Position numbers and translations under genes: made by a program | NCBI RefSeq assembly: GCF_014108865.1 | Contig: NZ_CP053928.1 | Span: 3,348,001 to 3,412,000 of the forward strand | DNA: 64,000 bases | Direction: 5' to 3' | Source: Nocardioides sp. WS12 | Lineage (GTDB): Bacteria > Actinomycetota > Actinomycetes > Propionibacteriales > Nocardioidaceae | Part shown: positions 50,709 through 58,812 of the stretch, in pieces | Layout: every line of letters begins with the position of its first letter | Position numbering within the stretch: position 1 is the first letter of the stretch | The notes under the pieces: generated by a model | What the model was told of the DNA's origin: nothing | Seen by the model: the letters and a program-made list of their open reading frames with translations, nothing else | Database searches by the model: none

Positions 50709-51476
50709 TCAGGCGTCGATCGCCTCGAGCACGTCGTCCGGGATGTCGGCGTTGGTGAAGACGTTCTGTACGTCGTCGAGGTCGTCGAGCACGTCGACCA
50801 ACTTGAACACCTTGCCGGCGGCATCGGGGTCCGCGACGGGAATGTCCATCGACGCGACGAACAGCACGTCGGCCGACTCGTAGTCGATGCCTGCGTCCTG
50901 GAGCGAGGTGCGTACGGCGACGACGTCGCCCGGCTCGGACTGGATCTCGAAGCTCTCACCGTGGTCGTTCACGTCTTCGGCTCCGGCATCCAGGGTCGCC
51001 TCGAGGACGTCGTCCTCGGAAACCGACTTGCCTTCCTGGTCCTTCGACACGACGACCACGCCCTTGCGGGTGAACAGGCGCGAAACGGAGCCCGGGTCAG
51101 CCATGGTGCCGCCGTTGCGGGTGACCGCGGTGCGGACCTCCATCGCGGCGCGGTTGCGGTTGTCGGTCAGGCACTCGACGAGAAGGGCCACGCCCTGGGG
51201 TCCGTAGACCTCGTACATGATCGTCTCGTAGTTGACGCCGACACCATCGAGTCCGCCGCCACGCTTGACCGCGGAGTCGATGTTCTTGTTCGGGACCGAC
51301 TGCTTCTTCGCCTTCTGGACGGCGTCGACGAGCGTGGGGTTGCCCGTCAGGTCAGGGCCGCCCATCTTGGCCGCGATCTCGATGTTCTTGATCAGCTTGG
51401 CGAACAACTTGCCGCGCTTGGCGTCGATGGCCGCCTTCTTGTGCTTCGTGGTTGCCCACTTGGAATGGCCCGACAT
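50709..51476 (-). CDS. yebC: YebC/PmpR-family protein
   Basis: 255 residues starting [20 protein letters not shown], the family's hallmark. Traditionally a transcription regulator; recent work links the family to translation of proline-rich stretches. All three conserved domains are present (GDPG-like '[13 protein letters not shown]', '[16 protein letters not shown]'). The ATG has a purine-rich GAGGGACGG upstream. Conserved pdxT-yebC-ruvC order. Confidence 0.95.
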   Translation of the reverse strand: MSGHSKWATTKHKKAAIDAKRGKLFAKLIKNIEIAAKMGGPDLTGNPTLVDAVQKAKKQSVPNKNIDSAVKRGGGLDGVGVNYETIMYEVYGPQGVALLVECLTDNRNRAAMEVRTAVTRNGGTMADPGSVSRLFTRKGVVVVSKDQEGKSVSEDDVLEATLDAGAEDVNDHGESFEIQSEPGDVVAVRTSLQDAGIDYESADVLFVASMDIPVADPDAAGKVFKLVDVLDDLDDVQNVFTNADIPDDVLEAIDA

Positions 51477-51517
51477 TTCCGTCCCTCTTCCAGCTCTCTG
51501 CGAAACGACAACGGTGA

Positions 51518-51523
51518 AGTCTA
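51518..51523 (-). promoter_or_regulatory. Putative -10 box of yebC
   Basis: TAGACT on the minus strand, overlapping the pdxT stop region, with a leader of about 35 bases. Confidence 0.4.
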
Positions 51524-52096
51524 GCCCTGCACGAGGTCGAGGAAGAGGCGGTGCACCCGACCGTCGCCATCGACCTCCGGGTGGAACGACGTGGCCATCA
51601 GGTGTCCCTGCCGTACGGCGACCGGGTGGCCGTGTGCCTCGGCGAGCACCTCGACGTCCGGGCCGGTCTGCTCCACCCACGGTGCACGGATGAAGACGGC
51701 GTGCACCGGCGCCGGAAGCCCGGCGAACGCCAGGTCCGCCTCGAAGGAGTCGACCTGGCGCCCGAAGGCGTTGCGTCGCACCGTCACGTCCAGGCCACCG
51801 ATCGTCTCCTGGTCAGACGTCCCGCCCTCGATCCGGTCGGCCAACAGGATCATCCCGGCGCAGGTGCCGAACGTCGGCATGCCGGCCTTCACGCGTTCCC
51901 GCAGCGGATCGAGCAGTTCGAACGTGCGCGCCAGCTTCGCCATGGTGGTCGACTCCCCACCGGGCAGCACGAGGGCATCGCACTGGTCGAGCTCCCGGGG
52001 ACGTCGTACCGGGAACGCGGCGGCGCCCAGCGCCGTCAGGGTCTGGATGTGTTCCCGGACGTCGCCCTGGAGGGCGAAGACTCCGATCGCTGGCAC
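51521..52096 (-). CDS. pdxT: Pyridoxal 5'-phosphate synthase glutaminase subunit PdxT
   Basis: Supplies ammonia to PdxS for PLP synthesis. 191 residues: [24 protein letters not shown], catalytic Cys in [10 protein letters not shown] and His/Glu in [15 protein letters not shown] start 9 bases after the signal peptidase gene. Its partner pdxS is about 7.5 kb upstream on the same strand, beyond the SipW-type cluster. In many actinobacteria the two are one or two genes apart. Confidence 0.97.
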   Translation of the reverse strand: MPAIGVFALQGDVREHIQTLTALGAAAFPVRRPRELDQCDALVLPGGESTTMAKLARTFELLDPLRERVKAGMPTFGTCAGMILLADRIEGGTSDQETIGGLDVTVRRNAFGRQVDSFEADLAFAGLPAPVHAVFIRAPWVEQTGPDVEVLAEAHGHPVAVRQGHLMATSFHPEVDGDGRVHRLFLDLVQG

Positions 52097-52102
52097 ACCG
52101 AA

Positions 52103-52108
52103 AGCCTA
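52103..52108 (-). promoter_or_regulatory. Leaderless promoter (-10) of pdxT
   Basis: TAGGCT on the minus strand, then 6 bases, then GTG 52096. Its TAG is the stop codon of the upstream signal peptidase gene, so pdxT can be transcribed separately from the SipW cluster. Confidence 0.5.
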
Positions 52109-52924
52109 GTGCGACTCTGCCGGCGCACCTTCGCGGGGCTGTTTGTCCGCGACAGTGCGAACTGCAGCGGGGGCCAGGCATCCGAGCACGAGCACGGCCC
52201 ACCACCACGTCGGCACCGCTGGTTCGATGGTGACCTCCAGCCTTCCGTCCTCGTCCGGCTCGCGCACGACGACGGTGCCGACCTCGCCCGAGGACAGCAG
52301 GACACTCTCGCCTTCGCGGGTCGACAGCCGGACCGGCAACAGCCCGGTGCCGACGTAGGTGGCACGCGCCGTCGAACCGTCGGGCGCGAAGGCGATGCGC
52401 TCGGCACCGATCAGGGGGTGGTAGACGGCCACGGCAATGCTGACGGTGGTCGAGGCGAGCACCATCGTGACGGGCAGGCGCCAGTTCGGCGGCGCCGATG
52501 CGCGCGCCATCGCGACGACCGCCAGGCCACCCAGCAGCACCGGCGCCGCCACCACCAGCCACCCCACACCCCACCACGTCATCCGGACCTCGCCGACAAT
52601 GTCCGCGGCGGTCAGCCGCCACGGGTCCGGACCGGGGATGTCGCCCTTGGTGGTGAACGAGCCGTCGTCGTACGTCGCCAGTACGCGGTGGCTGTAGAGC
52701 GCGTCGCTCCCGGGCGGGCGGAACGTGATGAAGTCACCTTCCACGAGGGTGTCGGTGTCGACCGGTGCGACCCACAACAGTGAACCCACCGGTGCGGCCG
52801 GTCCCATTGACGGAGACTCGACGTGGACCCACCGGCCGCCGTCGACCCGCCACGACACCAGCAGCGCCAGCAACGCCGTCACCGCCACGGCAGCGCCGAT
52901 CCGCGCGCACCTCGTCACGCTCAT
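52106..52924 (-). CDS. SipW-like signal peptidase I (third of the cluster)
   Basis: 272 residues, S26B (archaeal/ER-type) signal peptidase. N-terminal membrane helix about residues 9-25; catalytic Ser in SPSM (S39), His in YSHRV (H79) instead of the usual bacterial Lys, and acidic residues in TTKGDIPGPD (D95, D100). Three more hydrophobic segments follow (about 117-135, 145-165, 240-258) around an extracellular domain that the short Bacillus SipW lacks. The ATG overlaps the LamG gene (ATGA). A partner for export of the LamG protein is the obvious guess. Confidence 0.8.
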   Translation of the reverse strand: MSVTRCARIGAAVAVTALLALLVSWRVDGGRWVHVESPSMGPAAPVGSLLWVAPVDTDTLVEGDFITFRPPGSDALYSHRVLATYDDGSFTTKGDIPGPDPWRLTAADIVGEVRMTWWGVGWLVVAAPVLLGGLAVVAMARASAPPNWRLPVTMVLASTTVSIAVAVYHPLIGAERIAFAPDGSTARATYVGTGLLPVRLSTREGESVLLSSGEVGTVVVREPDEDGRLEVTIEPAVPTWWWAVLVLGCLAPAAVRTVADKQPREGAPAESH

Positions 52925-54321
52925 CCGAGCAACACCGCCGTCGTCCACTCGAACAGCAACCGCCAGCTCGTCCCGGACAGGCTCGCCCGGTGTCCGAGCG
53001 CGGTGACCAGCTCCAGGCCAGCGACATCGGAGTCGTATCCCACAGGGACCCGGGAGTACGACGTGGTGAGGGTGTGGCCCGCTCCCCCGGCAGGCGCCGC
53101 GGCCGGACTGGCGGGCAGCCAGCCGGAGCTCGTCAAGGAGGTGATGGCCGTCGGCGTGAATGCCGACGTCGCGCCCAGGGTCCAACCCAGACGCACGTGC
53201 GTGCACGGGTTGCCACCGGTCACGTAGGGGATGGCGGGCGTGTACGTCGCCGTACGACCCTCGGCGAGCATCCAGACATGCTGGCCCCCGCTCAGGGCGG
53301 AGGCGTAGGCCGAGGCCGACGAGGCTCCCGCGAGCGAGGAGACAGTCCCGGCGGACAGGGCGGTCGTCGTACGGAAGACGCCCGACAGGGAGCCCGTGAA
53401 GTACGGCGTGGGATTGCCGAGGCCCACGAGTCCGGTGGTGTCAGTCCATCCGACATGCCACCACGCAGCCGATCCCGTGCCGACGAGAAGGGTCACGCCG
53501 AGCGCCGAGTCCGCGAGGGCACCATCGACGTAGAGCCGCAGGTCGGTCGTCAGGATGCTCCGGCCGACCGTCAGTGCGATGTGGTGCCACTGGCCGTCGC
53601 GGTAGTCGGTCCCCGCACCCGACGCGACCGTCAGGATCACGGGGATGATCAGGATCGGCACTCCGTCGAAGCGCGCCCGGACCCGCCCGGACGGATCGAG
53701 GTAGACGCTCGGATTGGCACCGGCGCTGGTGGTGTCGACCGGACTCGCGTTCAGCGACAGCAGGCCGCCTCCCGCGCTGCCGGGCGCGGCCTTGAACCAC
53801 AGTCCGATCGAGTACGACGTCGAGGCCGCGGCCGCGGTCGTCGTCGAGGTCACGTCGGCGGCGTACTGCGTACTACCGTCGAAGGCCGCCGCGCTCGTCG
53901 TTCCCCACGTGTCGGCCACGTTGCGGGTCACCCGGTTGCGCGGAAGCAGGGGGTCACCGCCCGTCGTGGCGTTGGTGAAGGCCGCAGGTGCGCAGGACGT
54001 GACCTGGACCTGTTGGGTGAACGACCCGCCGCCCGTCGTCTGGTTGCTCAGTGTCGTGTCGAGCGTCTGCGCCGAGGACGAGGAGGCGGCGTTGGTGACG
54101 GGGCCGCCGGTGCATGCGGTGTCCGCAGGTCCGGTGCCGACGCAGGTGGTGCTGGCGTAGGTGTGCGTGAAGGCAAGGCGTCCGACCTTGACCGAGTTCG
54201 TGGTCGTCGCGACCTGCGCTGTGGTCCAACCGGCGCGGGTGACCTCGGCACCGAGGACCAGGATCGCCAGGGCGACCACCAGGGCGAGAAGCAGCGGCCC
54301 GAAGCGCGGCCGCCCTGTCAT
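52921..54321 (-). CDS. LamG-domain surface protein with SipW-type N-terminus
   Basis: 466 residues from ATG 54321. The hydrophobic N-terminus (residues 8-27) is followed by TRAGWTTAQVATTTNSVKVG, which resembles SipW-type signals (aromatic-W-T, then small residues). Next are a Thr/Ser-rich region with four cysteines and a concanavalin-like LamG_3 domain at about 145-320: FDGSTQYAA, SIGLWFKA, YRDGQWHHIALTV, LRLYVDGALA. The C-terminal part is a second beta-rich domain. Probably carbohydrate or ligand binding at the cell surface. Overlaps both neighbours by ATGA. Confidence 0.78.
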   Translation of the reverse strand: MTGRPRFGPLLLALVVALAILVLGAEVTRAGWTTAQVATTTNSVKVGRLAFTHTYASTTCVGTGPADTACTGGPVTNAASSSSAQTLDTTLSNQTTGGGSFTQQVQVTSCAPAAFTNATTGGDPLLPRNRVTRNVADTWGTTSAAAFDGSTQYAADVTSTTTAAAASTSYSIGLWFKAAPGSAGGGLLSLNASPVDTTSAGANPSVYLDPSGRVRARFDGVPILIIPVILTVASGAGTDYRDGQWHHIALTVGRSILTTDLRLYVDGALADSALGVTLLVGTGSAAWWHVGWTDTTGLVGLGNPTPYFTGSLSGVFRTTTALSAGTVSSLAGASSASAYASALSGGQHVWMLAEGRTATYTPAIPYVTGGNPCTHVRLGWTLGATSAFTPTAITSLTSSGWLPASPAAAPAGGAGHTLTTSYSRVPVGYDSDVAGLELVTALGHRASLSGTSWRLLFEWTTAVLLG

Positions 54322-55013
54322 GACGCGAGGGTCCAGGTCAGCGGTTGGGAAGCAGTGACGTTCTGGCTCGCGATGCTCGCGGCGGCGTTGAGCGCGACGG
54401 TGAACCGACAGGTCCACTGGGCACCGGCGTTGAGTTCGGCCCCCGTCGCGGTGTGCGTCTTCGTCGCCGTCGGCGGCACGCCAGCGGCGTAGGCAAGGTC
54501 GACCCAGGCCGACCCGCCGGCGTACGTCGCGCCGGGCGAACAGGAGATCGCAACGGTCAGCTCACTGGCCGCCGTACAAAGGTTGGTGGCGGCGGGCGTT
54601 CCGCTACTGGCCGTCGGGGTCTGGCTGCAGGCACCCGGGGCCAACGCGAACGTCGCCGCATGAGCAGCGCCGATGTTGGAGAACGTGACGTCGACAGTGC
54701 GGGATCCACCGGGCATCAGGGTCGAGGTGGTGCCGCCGTAGGTGTTGATGCTGCTGCAGGTCGAGACATTGGTGATCTGGTCACTGGTGCGACACGTGCT
54801 GATGCCGTCGGTCTCCGAGAGGATGACCGCCTTGGCGGTGGCCACGGTGTTGGTGTCGTTGCCGACGACCGCACTGGTCCAGGACGCGAGGGCACCGGAC
54901 GTGCCGAGCACGAGGACCGCTGCCGAGCAACCACCCGCGAGCCAGATGACTCCGACGCTGCGCCGGCGATCCGCGCGACGTCGCGGCCGTGGCGCGCGGT
55001 GGTCGGTCGCCAC
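54318..55013 (-). CDS. SipW-type exported protein, paralogue A
   Basis: 231 residues from the GTG at 55013, one base after the preceding stop. A basic start (RPRRRADRRRS), hydrophobic core VIWLAGGCSAAVLVLGTSGA, then LASWTSAVVGNDTNTVATAK, the SipW/TasA-like cleavage region. The mature part is Thr/Ser/Ala-rich, beta-predicted, with several cysteines. It is clearly related to the next gene (ASWTSAVVGNDTN versus SSWTEAVLGNDDN; matching TCSSINTYG and TCSTINKYG). Probably a subunit of a surface structure. The long upstream frame covers the paralogue and is rejected. Confidence 0.75.
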   Translation of the reverse strand: MATDHRAPRPRRRADRRRSVGVIWLAGGCSAAVLVLGTSGALASWTSAVVGNDTNTVATAKAVILSETDGISTCRTSDQITNVSTCSSINTYGGTTSTLMPGGSRTVDVTFSNIGAAHAATFALAPGACSQTPTASSGTPAATNLCTAASELTVAISCSPGATYAGGSAWVDLAYAAGVPPTATKTHTATGAELNAGAQWTCRFTVALNAAASIASQNVTASQPLTWTLAS

Positions 55014-55014
55014 G

Positions 55015-55698
55015 TCACACCACGCTGATCCGCCAGACGAGGTCCTGCGCCACCGTCTGACCGCCGTAGTTCGCGGCGGTCGCAGCGGGCAGTGCCACGG
55101 TGAAGGTGCAGTCGACGGCGTCGCCGCTGGCGAGCCCGCCGGTGATGGTCTGTGCGCCGCTGAAGCTGCCGAGTGCGACGGCCGCCACCGAGAGGACGTT
55201 GGCCGCGGCCCCATCCGTGCAGGAGACCGCGACAGTCAACTGGCTGCAGAGGTCGTCGCCGGGCGCCGGCGCCTGACCGCTGTTGGTGCCGGAGTGGTAC
55301 GTCGCGCCGCAGGAACCCGGCGTCAGCGTGAAGGTCGCCGCGTCGCCGCTGCCCGTGTTGGTCAGCGTCACGCTGGTCGAGATGGAGTCACCCGGCTCGA
55401 GTGCGGTCACACCCGTTGCGGCTGCCCCGTCGTCGCCGTACTTGTTGATGGTCGAGCAGGTGGCGGTGTTGCTCGCCGTCCCACTGGTCGTGCACGTCGT
55501 CGCGCCGGGACCGGTCTCCTCGAGGACGACGGACGTCGCGCTGTCGGCATGGTTGTCGTCGTTGCCCAGCACTGCTTCGGTCCAGCTCGACAGGGTGCCG
55601 CTGATACCGAGCGCCAACACCACCGCCGAGACGCCACCGGCAGCGACGAGCACGAAGCCGCGGCGCCGGCGTGGGTCACGGGGAAGGTCGGGGTTCAT
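55015..55698 (-). CDS. SipW-type exported protein, paralogue B
   Basis: 227 residues. N-terminus RDPRRRRGFVLVAAGGVSAV with core to residue 33, then GTLSSWTEAVLGNDDNHADS, a SipW-type signal. The mature part is Thr/Gly/Ala-rich with conserved cysteines and LEPGDSISTSVTLTNTGSGD, a pattern also seen in TasA-like domains (a strand before 'N-x-G' turns). Its ATG is preceded by GGAAGGGG. A 73-base gap separates it from the fusion gene upstream, which may allow its own promoter. Confidence 0.77.
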   Translation of the reverse strand: MNPDLPRDPRRRRGFVLVAAGGVSAVVLALGISGTLSSWTEAVLGNDDNHADSATSVVLEETGPGATTCTTSGTASNTATCSTINKYGDDGAAATGVTALEPGDSISTSVTLTNTGSGDAATFTLTPGSCGATYHSGTNSGQAPAPGDDLCSQLTVAVSCTDGAAANVLSVAAVALGSFSGAQTITGGLASGDAVDCTFTVALPAATAANYGGQTVAQDLVWRISVV

Positions 55699-55771
55699 AC
55701 CCCTTCCATCGGCCCGGCTGCACCAGTGCTGAGGACTTCGTCCCGCCCAGGCTCATGACCGGGCTACGAAG

Positions 55772-56797
55772 TCACGATGCTCCGCAGTACATCCACCAGT
55801 TGGGCCCGTTGGGACGCGGACCGGAATGGAGGAGCGTCAGTGTCGGTGATCCGACGTTGGAGTGGTCGCTGACGAGCCGTGTCCACACCTTGGCGTAGTA
55901 GCTGTCGTTGCCGCCACCGCCGGACACGATGCCGAACATCAGGTTGATGGGCGTCGGCGCAACCGCAGGGCCGATGGTGTTGGACGAGTAGAGAGTGCCA
56001 CCCGGGCTGGTGCCCTTCCAGAGCTCCCAGTAGTACTCGTACTGCAGGCCCAGCGCCGGCCAGGTGAGCTTTGCTTCCTGCTTGTTCTGACCGCTGCCCT
56101 GCACCGAGGTACAGACGGGTTGCGCGTGGGTGACTGGGGCCGGTGTGGTCGCTGTGGTGGTGGCAGTCGCCGTGTCGGTCCAGTAGGCCGAGGTGAAGGC
56201 CCACGGCGCCAGGCCAGTGGCTCCGATGACCCCACCGAGCGCAACGGCCGAGACGAGCCCAGCGGGGACGAGGAGTCGAACGCGCGCAGGCGATGCACCC
56301 TGGGCACCGTTGGCATCGTCGCGCCGCGAGCCGAAGCCGATGAACAGCGCTGCCACGGCCACCAGCGCGGCGACCAACAGACCGAACGGGCTGGCTGCGG
56401 CGTTGACGAGGTAGCCAGCCAGGGGCACGCCGGCGACGACGCGGTCGGCGGTGCGGACGTTGTAGACCTCGGCGTCCGCGACATCGTTGGTGTCGCCCTT
56501 GAGGCGGAGCGTTGCCGACTCGCCGTTGTCCTGCAGCGCGACGATGCGGTGAGTCACCCGGTCGCCCTTGTTGTTGACGACGCTGACGACGTCACCGACC
56601 GCCAGGTCGGCAGCGGCGACCTGGCGGGCAATGCCGAGTGCGCCGGCGTCGTACGTCGGGCTCATCGACCCGGAGGCGAACACCAGCGGGGTCACGTTGA
56701 AGGCCCAGCCGGCGACGAGCGACAGCAGGCACAAGGAGCCGAGGGCACCGCCGATCCACAGCAGCGCCTCGCGGCCAATCTGAACGGTCCTGGTCAT
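55772..56797 (-). CDS. SipW-like signal peptidase fused to a SipW-type exported domain
   Basis: 341 residues from ATG 56797, coupled to the upstream gene (ATGA). Residues 1-155 are an S26B signal peptidase: helix 12-33, catalytic SMSP (S44), VTHRI (H83), LKGDTNDVADAE (D102, D105/D108), second helix 137-156. A basic linker follows, then a new hydrophobic segment (176-198) leading into FTSAYWTDTATATT (201-214), the hallmark of a SipW substrate. The end (225-341) is a fibronectin-like beta domain with WPALGLQYEYYWELWKG and two C-terminal-half cysteines. Enzyme and substrate signal are thus in one chain. Confidence 0.8.
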   Translation of the reverse strand: MTRTVQIGREALLWIGGALGSLCLLSLVAGWAFNVTPLVFASGSMSPTYDAGALGIARQVAAADLAVGDVVSVVNNKGDRVTHRIVALQDNGESATLRLKGDTNDVADAEVYNVRTADRVVAGVPLAGYLVNAAASPFGLLVAALVAVAALFIGFGSRRDDANGAQGASPARVRLLVPAGLVSAVALGGVIGATGLAPWAFTSAYWTDTATATTTATTPAPVTHAQPVCTSVQGSGQNKQEAKLTWPALGLQYEYYWELWKGTSPGGTLYSSNTIGPAVAPTPINLMFGIVSGGGGNDSYYAKVWTRLVSDHSNVGSPTLTLLHSGPRPNGPNWWMYCGAS

Positions 56798-57393
56798 GAG
56801 TTCACCTGGGTCGCCGGGAAAGTGAAGGTGATCGCCGAGCTGGAACTCGGCGGGACGATCGCGGCGAGCGGCAGTGTGACCCGGACGCAGATGTTGTGGG
56901 CCTGCGTCGGCGCAAGGGTGGCGCCAGCCGCCTGGTCGAACGTGTTGATGGACGTGTTGGCACTGCCGAGCAGCGTGCCGCCGGTGCAGGTCGTGCCGTT
57001 GGAGGTCGCGCCGCGGTAGACCGACACCTCCAGTGCCGCGCCCAGTGCTCCCGGAGCGCTCGCCTTGATCCGGTAGGAGAAGGTCACCCCACCGCGGCTG
57101 TTGTTCGTCACCGGCAACACGGCGGACTTGCTGGTGCCGGGCGTGAGACCCGTCAGCACGAACGCGTTCCACGGGTACGACTCCGGACGCTGGCGGAAGT
57201 TGGACGCAAGGTCGACGTGCATCGTGCCGGAGTTGATCGTGGTTCCGGGCACCTGCTCCGTGTCGGTCCAGTACGCCGACGTGGCGACTGCTCCGATGCC
57301 GACGAGCATGCCTGCGGACAGCAGCGCCCGGGTCCGACCACGGCCGAACCAGCCGCGCCGGGCGGCGCGGTGCTTGAACTCATGCGTGTCCAC
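56794..57393 (-). CDS. TasA/CalY-like SipW-dependent exported protein
   Basis: 199 residues. N-terminus with GRGRTRALLSAGMLVGIGAV, then ATSAYWTDTEQVPGTTINSG, a textbook SipW-type signal. In the mature part TMHVDLAS, GLTPGTSKSAVLPVTNNSRG and VTFSYRIKAS resemble the TasA/camelysin beta sandwich, including 'PG' before a strand. GTG start with a strong GGAGGTGA upstream. It overlaps the LPDTG gene by 14 bases. TasA in Bacillus forms biofilm fibres; a similar role is an inference. Confidence 0.82.
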   Translation of the reverse strand: MDTHEFKHRAARRGWFGRGRTRALLSAGMLVGIGAVATSAYWTDTEQVPGTTINSGTMHVDLASNFRQRPESYPWNAFVLTGLTPGTSKSAVLPVTNNSRGGVTFSYRIKASAPGALGAALEVSVYRGATSNGTTCTGGTLLGSANTSINTFDQAAGATLAPTQAHNICVRVTLPLAAIVPPSSSSAITFTFPATQVNS

Positions 57394-58048
57394 GGGCGAT
57401 CACCTCCCGACGCTGGCGTCGCGGGAGGACCAGTGCGAAGCCCGCACCGATCAGGCCGGCGGCGAGCCAGATCAGGCCGATGCCGAATCCGGACCCGGTG
57501 TCAGGAAGGATTCCGTCGTCCGCTCCCCCGACGTCACCGTCATCGTCGCCCTCGTCGACGCCGGCGATGTCACCGTCCTCAGCCATCGTGACCCGCACCT
57601 GGAACGGCGCAATCTGGTCCTGGTGGTCGATTGTCTCCGGATCGAAGGTGCCGCGGACCGTGATCCGGGTGCGCGCGCCTTCTGCGATGTCGAGCAACGC
57701 GGGGGCCAGCCGGGTGTTGCCGGCAAGCACCTCGACCCAGGGGCCGGTGCCGACGCGGGCCTCGAGCAGGAAGGCGTCCGAGGCGAGCAGTCCGTCCGGG
57801 TCCGTGGCAATGACGTCCACCGTCACCTCACCCGCGGAAGGTCCGTCATTGCGCACCAGGAACGACGCGTCGTCGGTGTCGCCGGGCGCCCACCGGAGGT
57901 CGTCATCGAACAGCGGAGCGGCCAACTGGTTGGCCCAGCTCACCCCATCGACGCTCAGTCCGACTTCGTCGTCCGCGTGCGCCGGCGCGGCCGTGGCACC
58001 GACAGCCAGGACGGCTGCGGCCACGAGCGGTGCGAGGCGACGGATCAC
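57380..58048 (-). CDS. LPDTG cell-wall-anchored surface protein
   Basis: 222 residues with an ordinary Sec signal (MIRRLAPLVAAAVLAVGATA, cleavage near AHA-DD), a single beta-rich domain (residues 27-155), an Asp/Gly-rich linker (157-179), then the sortase signal LPDTG at 181-185, a membrane segment 187-208 and the basic tail RRQRR. Sortase would link it to peptidoglycan. No sortase gene is in the window, so a distant housekeeping sortase must act. GTG start with AAGGAGAG. It could anchor the structure built by the neighbouring exported proteins. Confidence 0.82.
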   Translation of the reverse strand: MIRRLAPLVAAAVLAVGATAAPAHADDEVGLSVDGVSWANQLAAPLFDDDLRWAPGDTDDASFLVRNDGPSAGEVTVDVIATDPDGLLASDAFLLEARVGTGPWVEVLAGNTRLAPALLDIAEGARTRITVRGTFDPETIDHQDQIAPFQVRVTMAEDGDIAGVDEGDDDGDVGGADDGILPDTGSGFGIGLIWLAAGLIGAGFALVLPRRQRREVIARGHA

Positions 58049-58096
58049 GTCGGGCTCTCCTTCGAATGGAATGGGTGTGCGGATCAGCGGTGCTGT

Positions 58097-58801
58097 TCAG
58101 CGAGCGGTACTGCGAATGCGGCGGACCACGATGACGACGACCACGGCTCCGACGACCACGGCGCACGCCGCCGGCCAGGGGTTCGACGCTTCGCGGCTGA
58201 CCCTTGCTGGTTCGTCACGATCGCTCTCCTCCTCGGCCGCATCGGTGCTGGCGGTCGGATCTGCCTCGACTGGACGCCGCCGCCGGTCCCGGATCGAACC
58301 GACGAACATGAAGGCCGCGTAGCCGATCAGGATCGTCGAGACTCCGATCACCGCCGTCTGTCGCTGGCGCCCGGTCAGGGCACTGTTGACGTAGCCGAGG
58401 TAAGGCACCGCGTACCAGAGCCGGCCCTTGACCTGGACCGGACGAACCGGCTCAGCATCCGCTGTGTTGTTGGCATCACCTTGAGTGGTGAAGAACTGCT
58501 GACCGTCGGTCCGGGTGCCGACTGCCACCACCCGGTGGGTGACGACGGTCGACTTGCCTGACTGACGCTGGTAAGTGATCACGTCGCCGGTACCGATCTC
58601 TTCGATCGGGACTGGTTTCATGACGACCAGGGTTCCCGGTGGGTACGCCGGCTGCATGGACCCTGTGAGCACCGTGTACGGCGTAGCCCCTGCGAGCCGC
58701 GGTACGACGACCGCGGCCGCGAGGACCACCACCACACCCAGGATCACGAGCCATGCGACGAGCTGGCCGAGCCACCCGAGAGAGGCCCGGCCACGCCCCA
58801 T
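58097..58801 (-). CDS. SipW-like signal peptidase I (first of the cluster)
   Basis: 234 residues, S26B type. N-terminal helix 11-33; catalytic SMQP (S48), VVTHRVVAV (H89), TTQGDANNTADAEP (D109, D115), then VKGRLWYAVPYLGYV, typical of SipW-like enzymes. Two further membrane segments lie near 131-148 and at the C-terminus (AACAVVVGAVVVVIVV). It is 11 bases after the exported-protein gene, the usual pairing of such enzyme and substrate in actinobacteria. Confidence 0.87.
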   Translation of the reverse strand: MGRGRASLGWLGQLVAWLVILGVVVVLAAAVVVPRLAGATPYTVLTGSMQPAYPPGTLVVMKPVPIEEIGTGDVITYQRQSGKSTVVTHRVVAVGTRTDGQQFFTTQGDANNTADAEPVRPVQVKGRLWYAVPYLGYVNSALTGRQRQTAVIGVSTILIGYAAFMFVGSIRDRRRRPVEADPTASTDAAEEESDRDEPARVSREASNPWPAACAVVVGAVVVVIVVRRIRSTAR

Positions 58802-58812
58802 CGTGAAACCGA

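Noticed and set aside
51477..51680. N-terminal extension of yebC
   Set aside because: The family begins with MSGHSKW; the upstream 68 codons are pdxT sequence in another frame.
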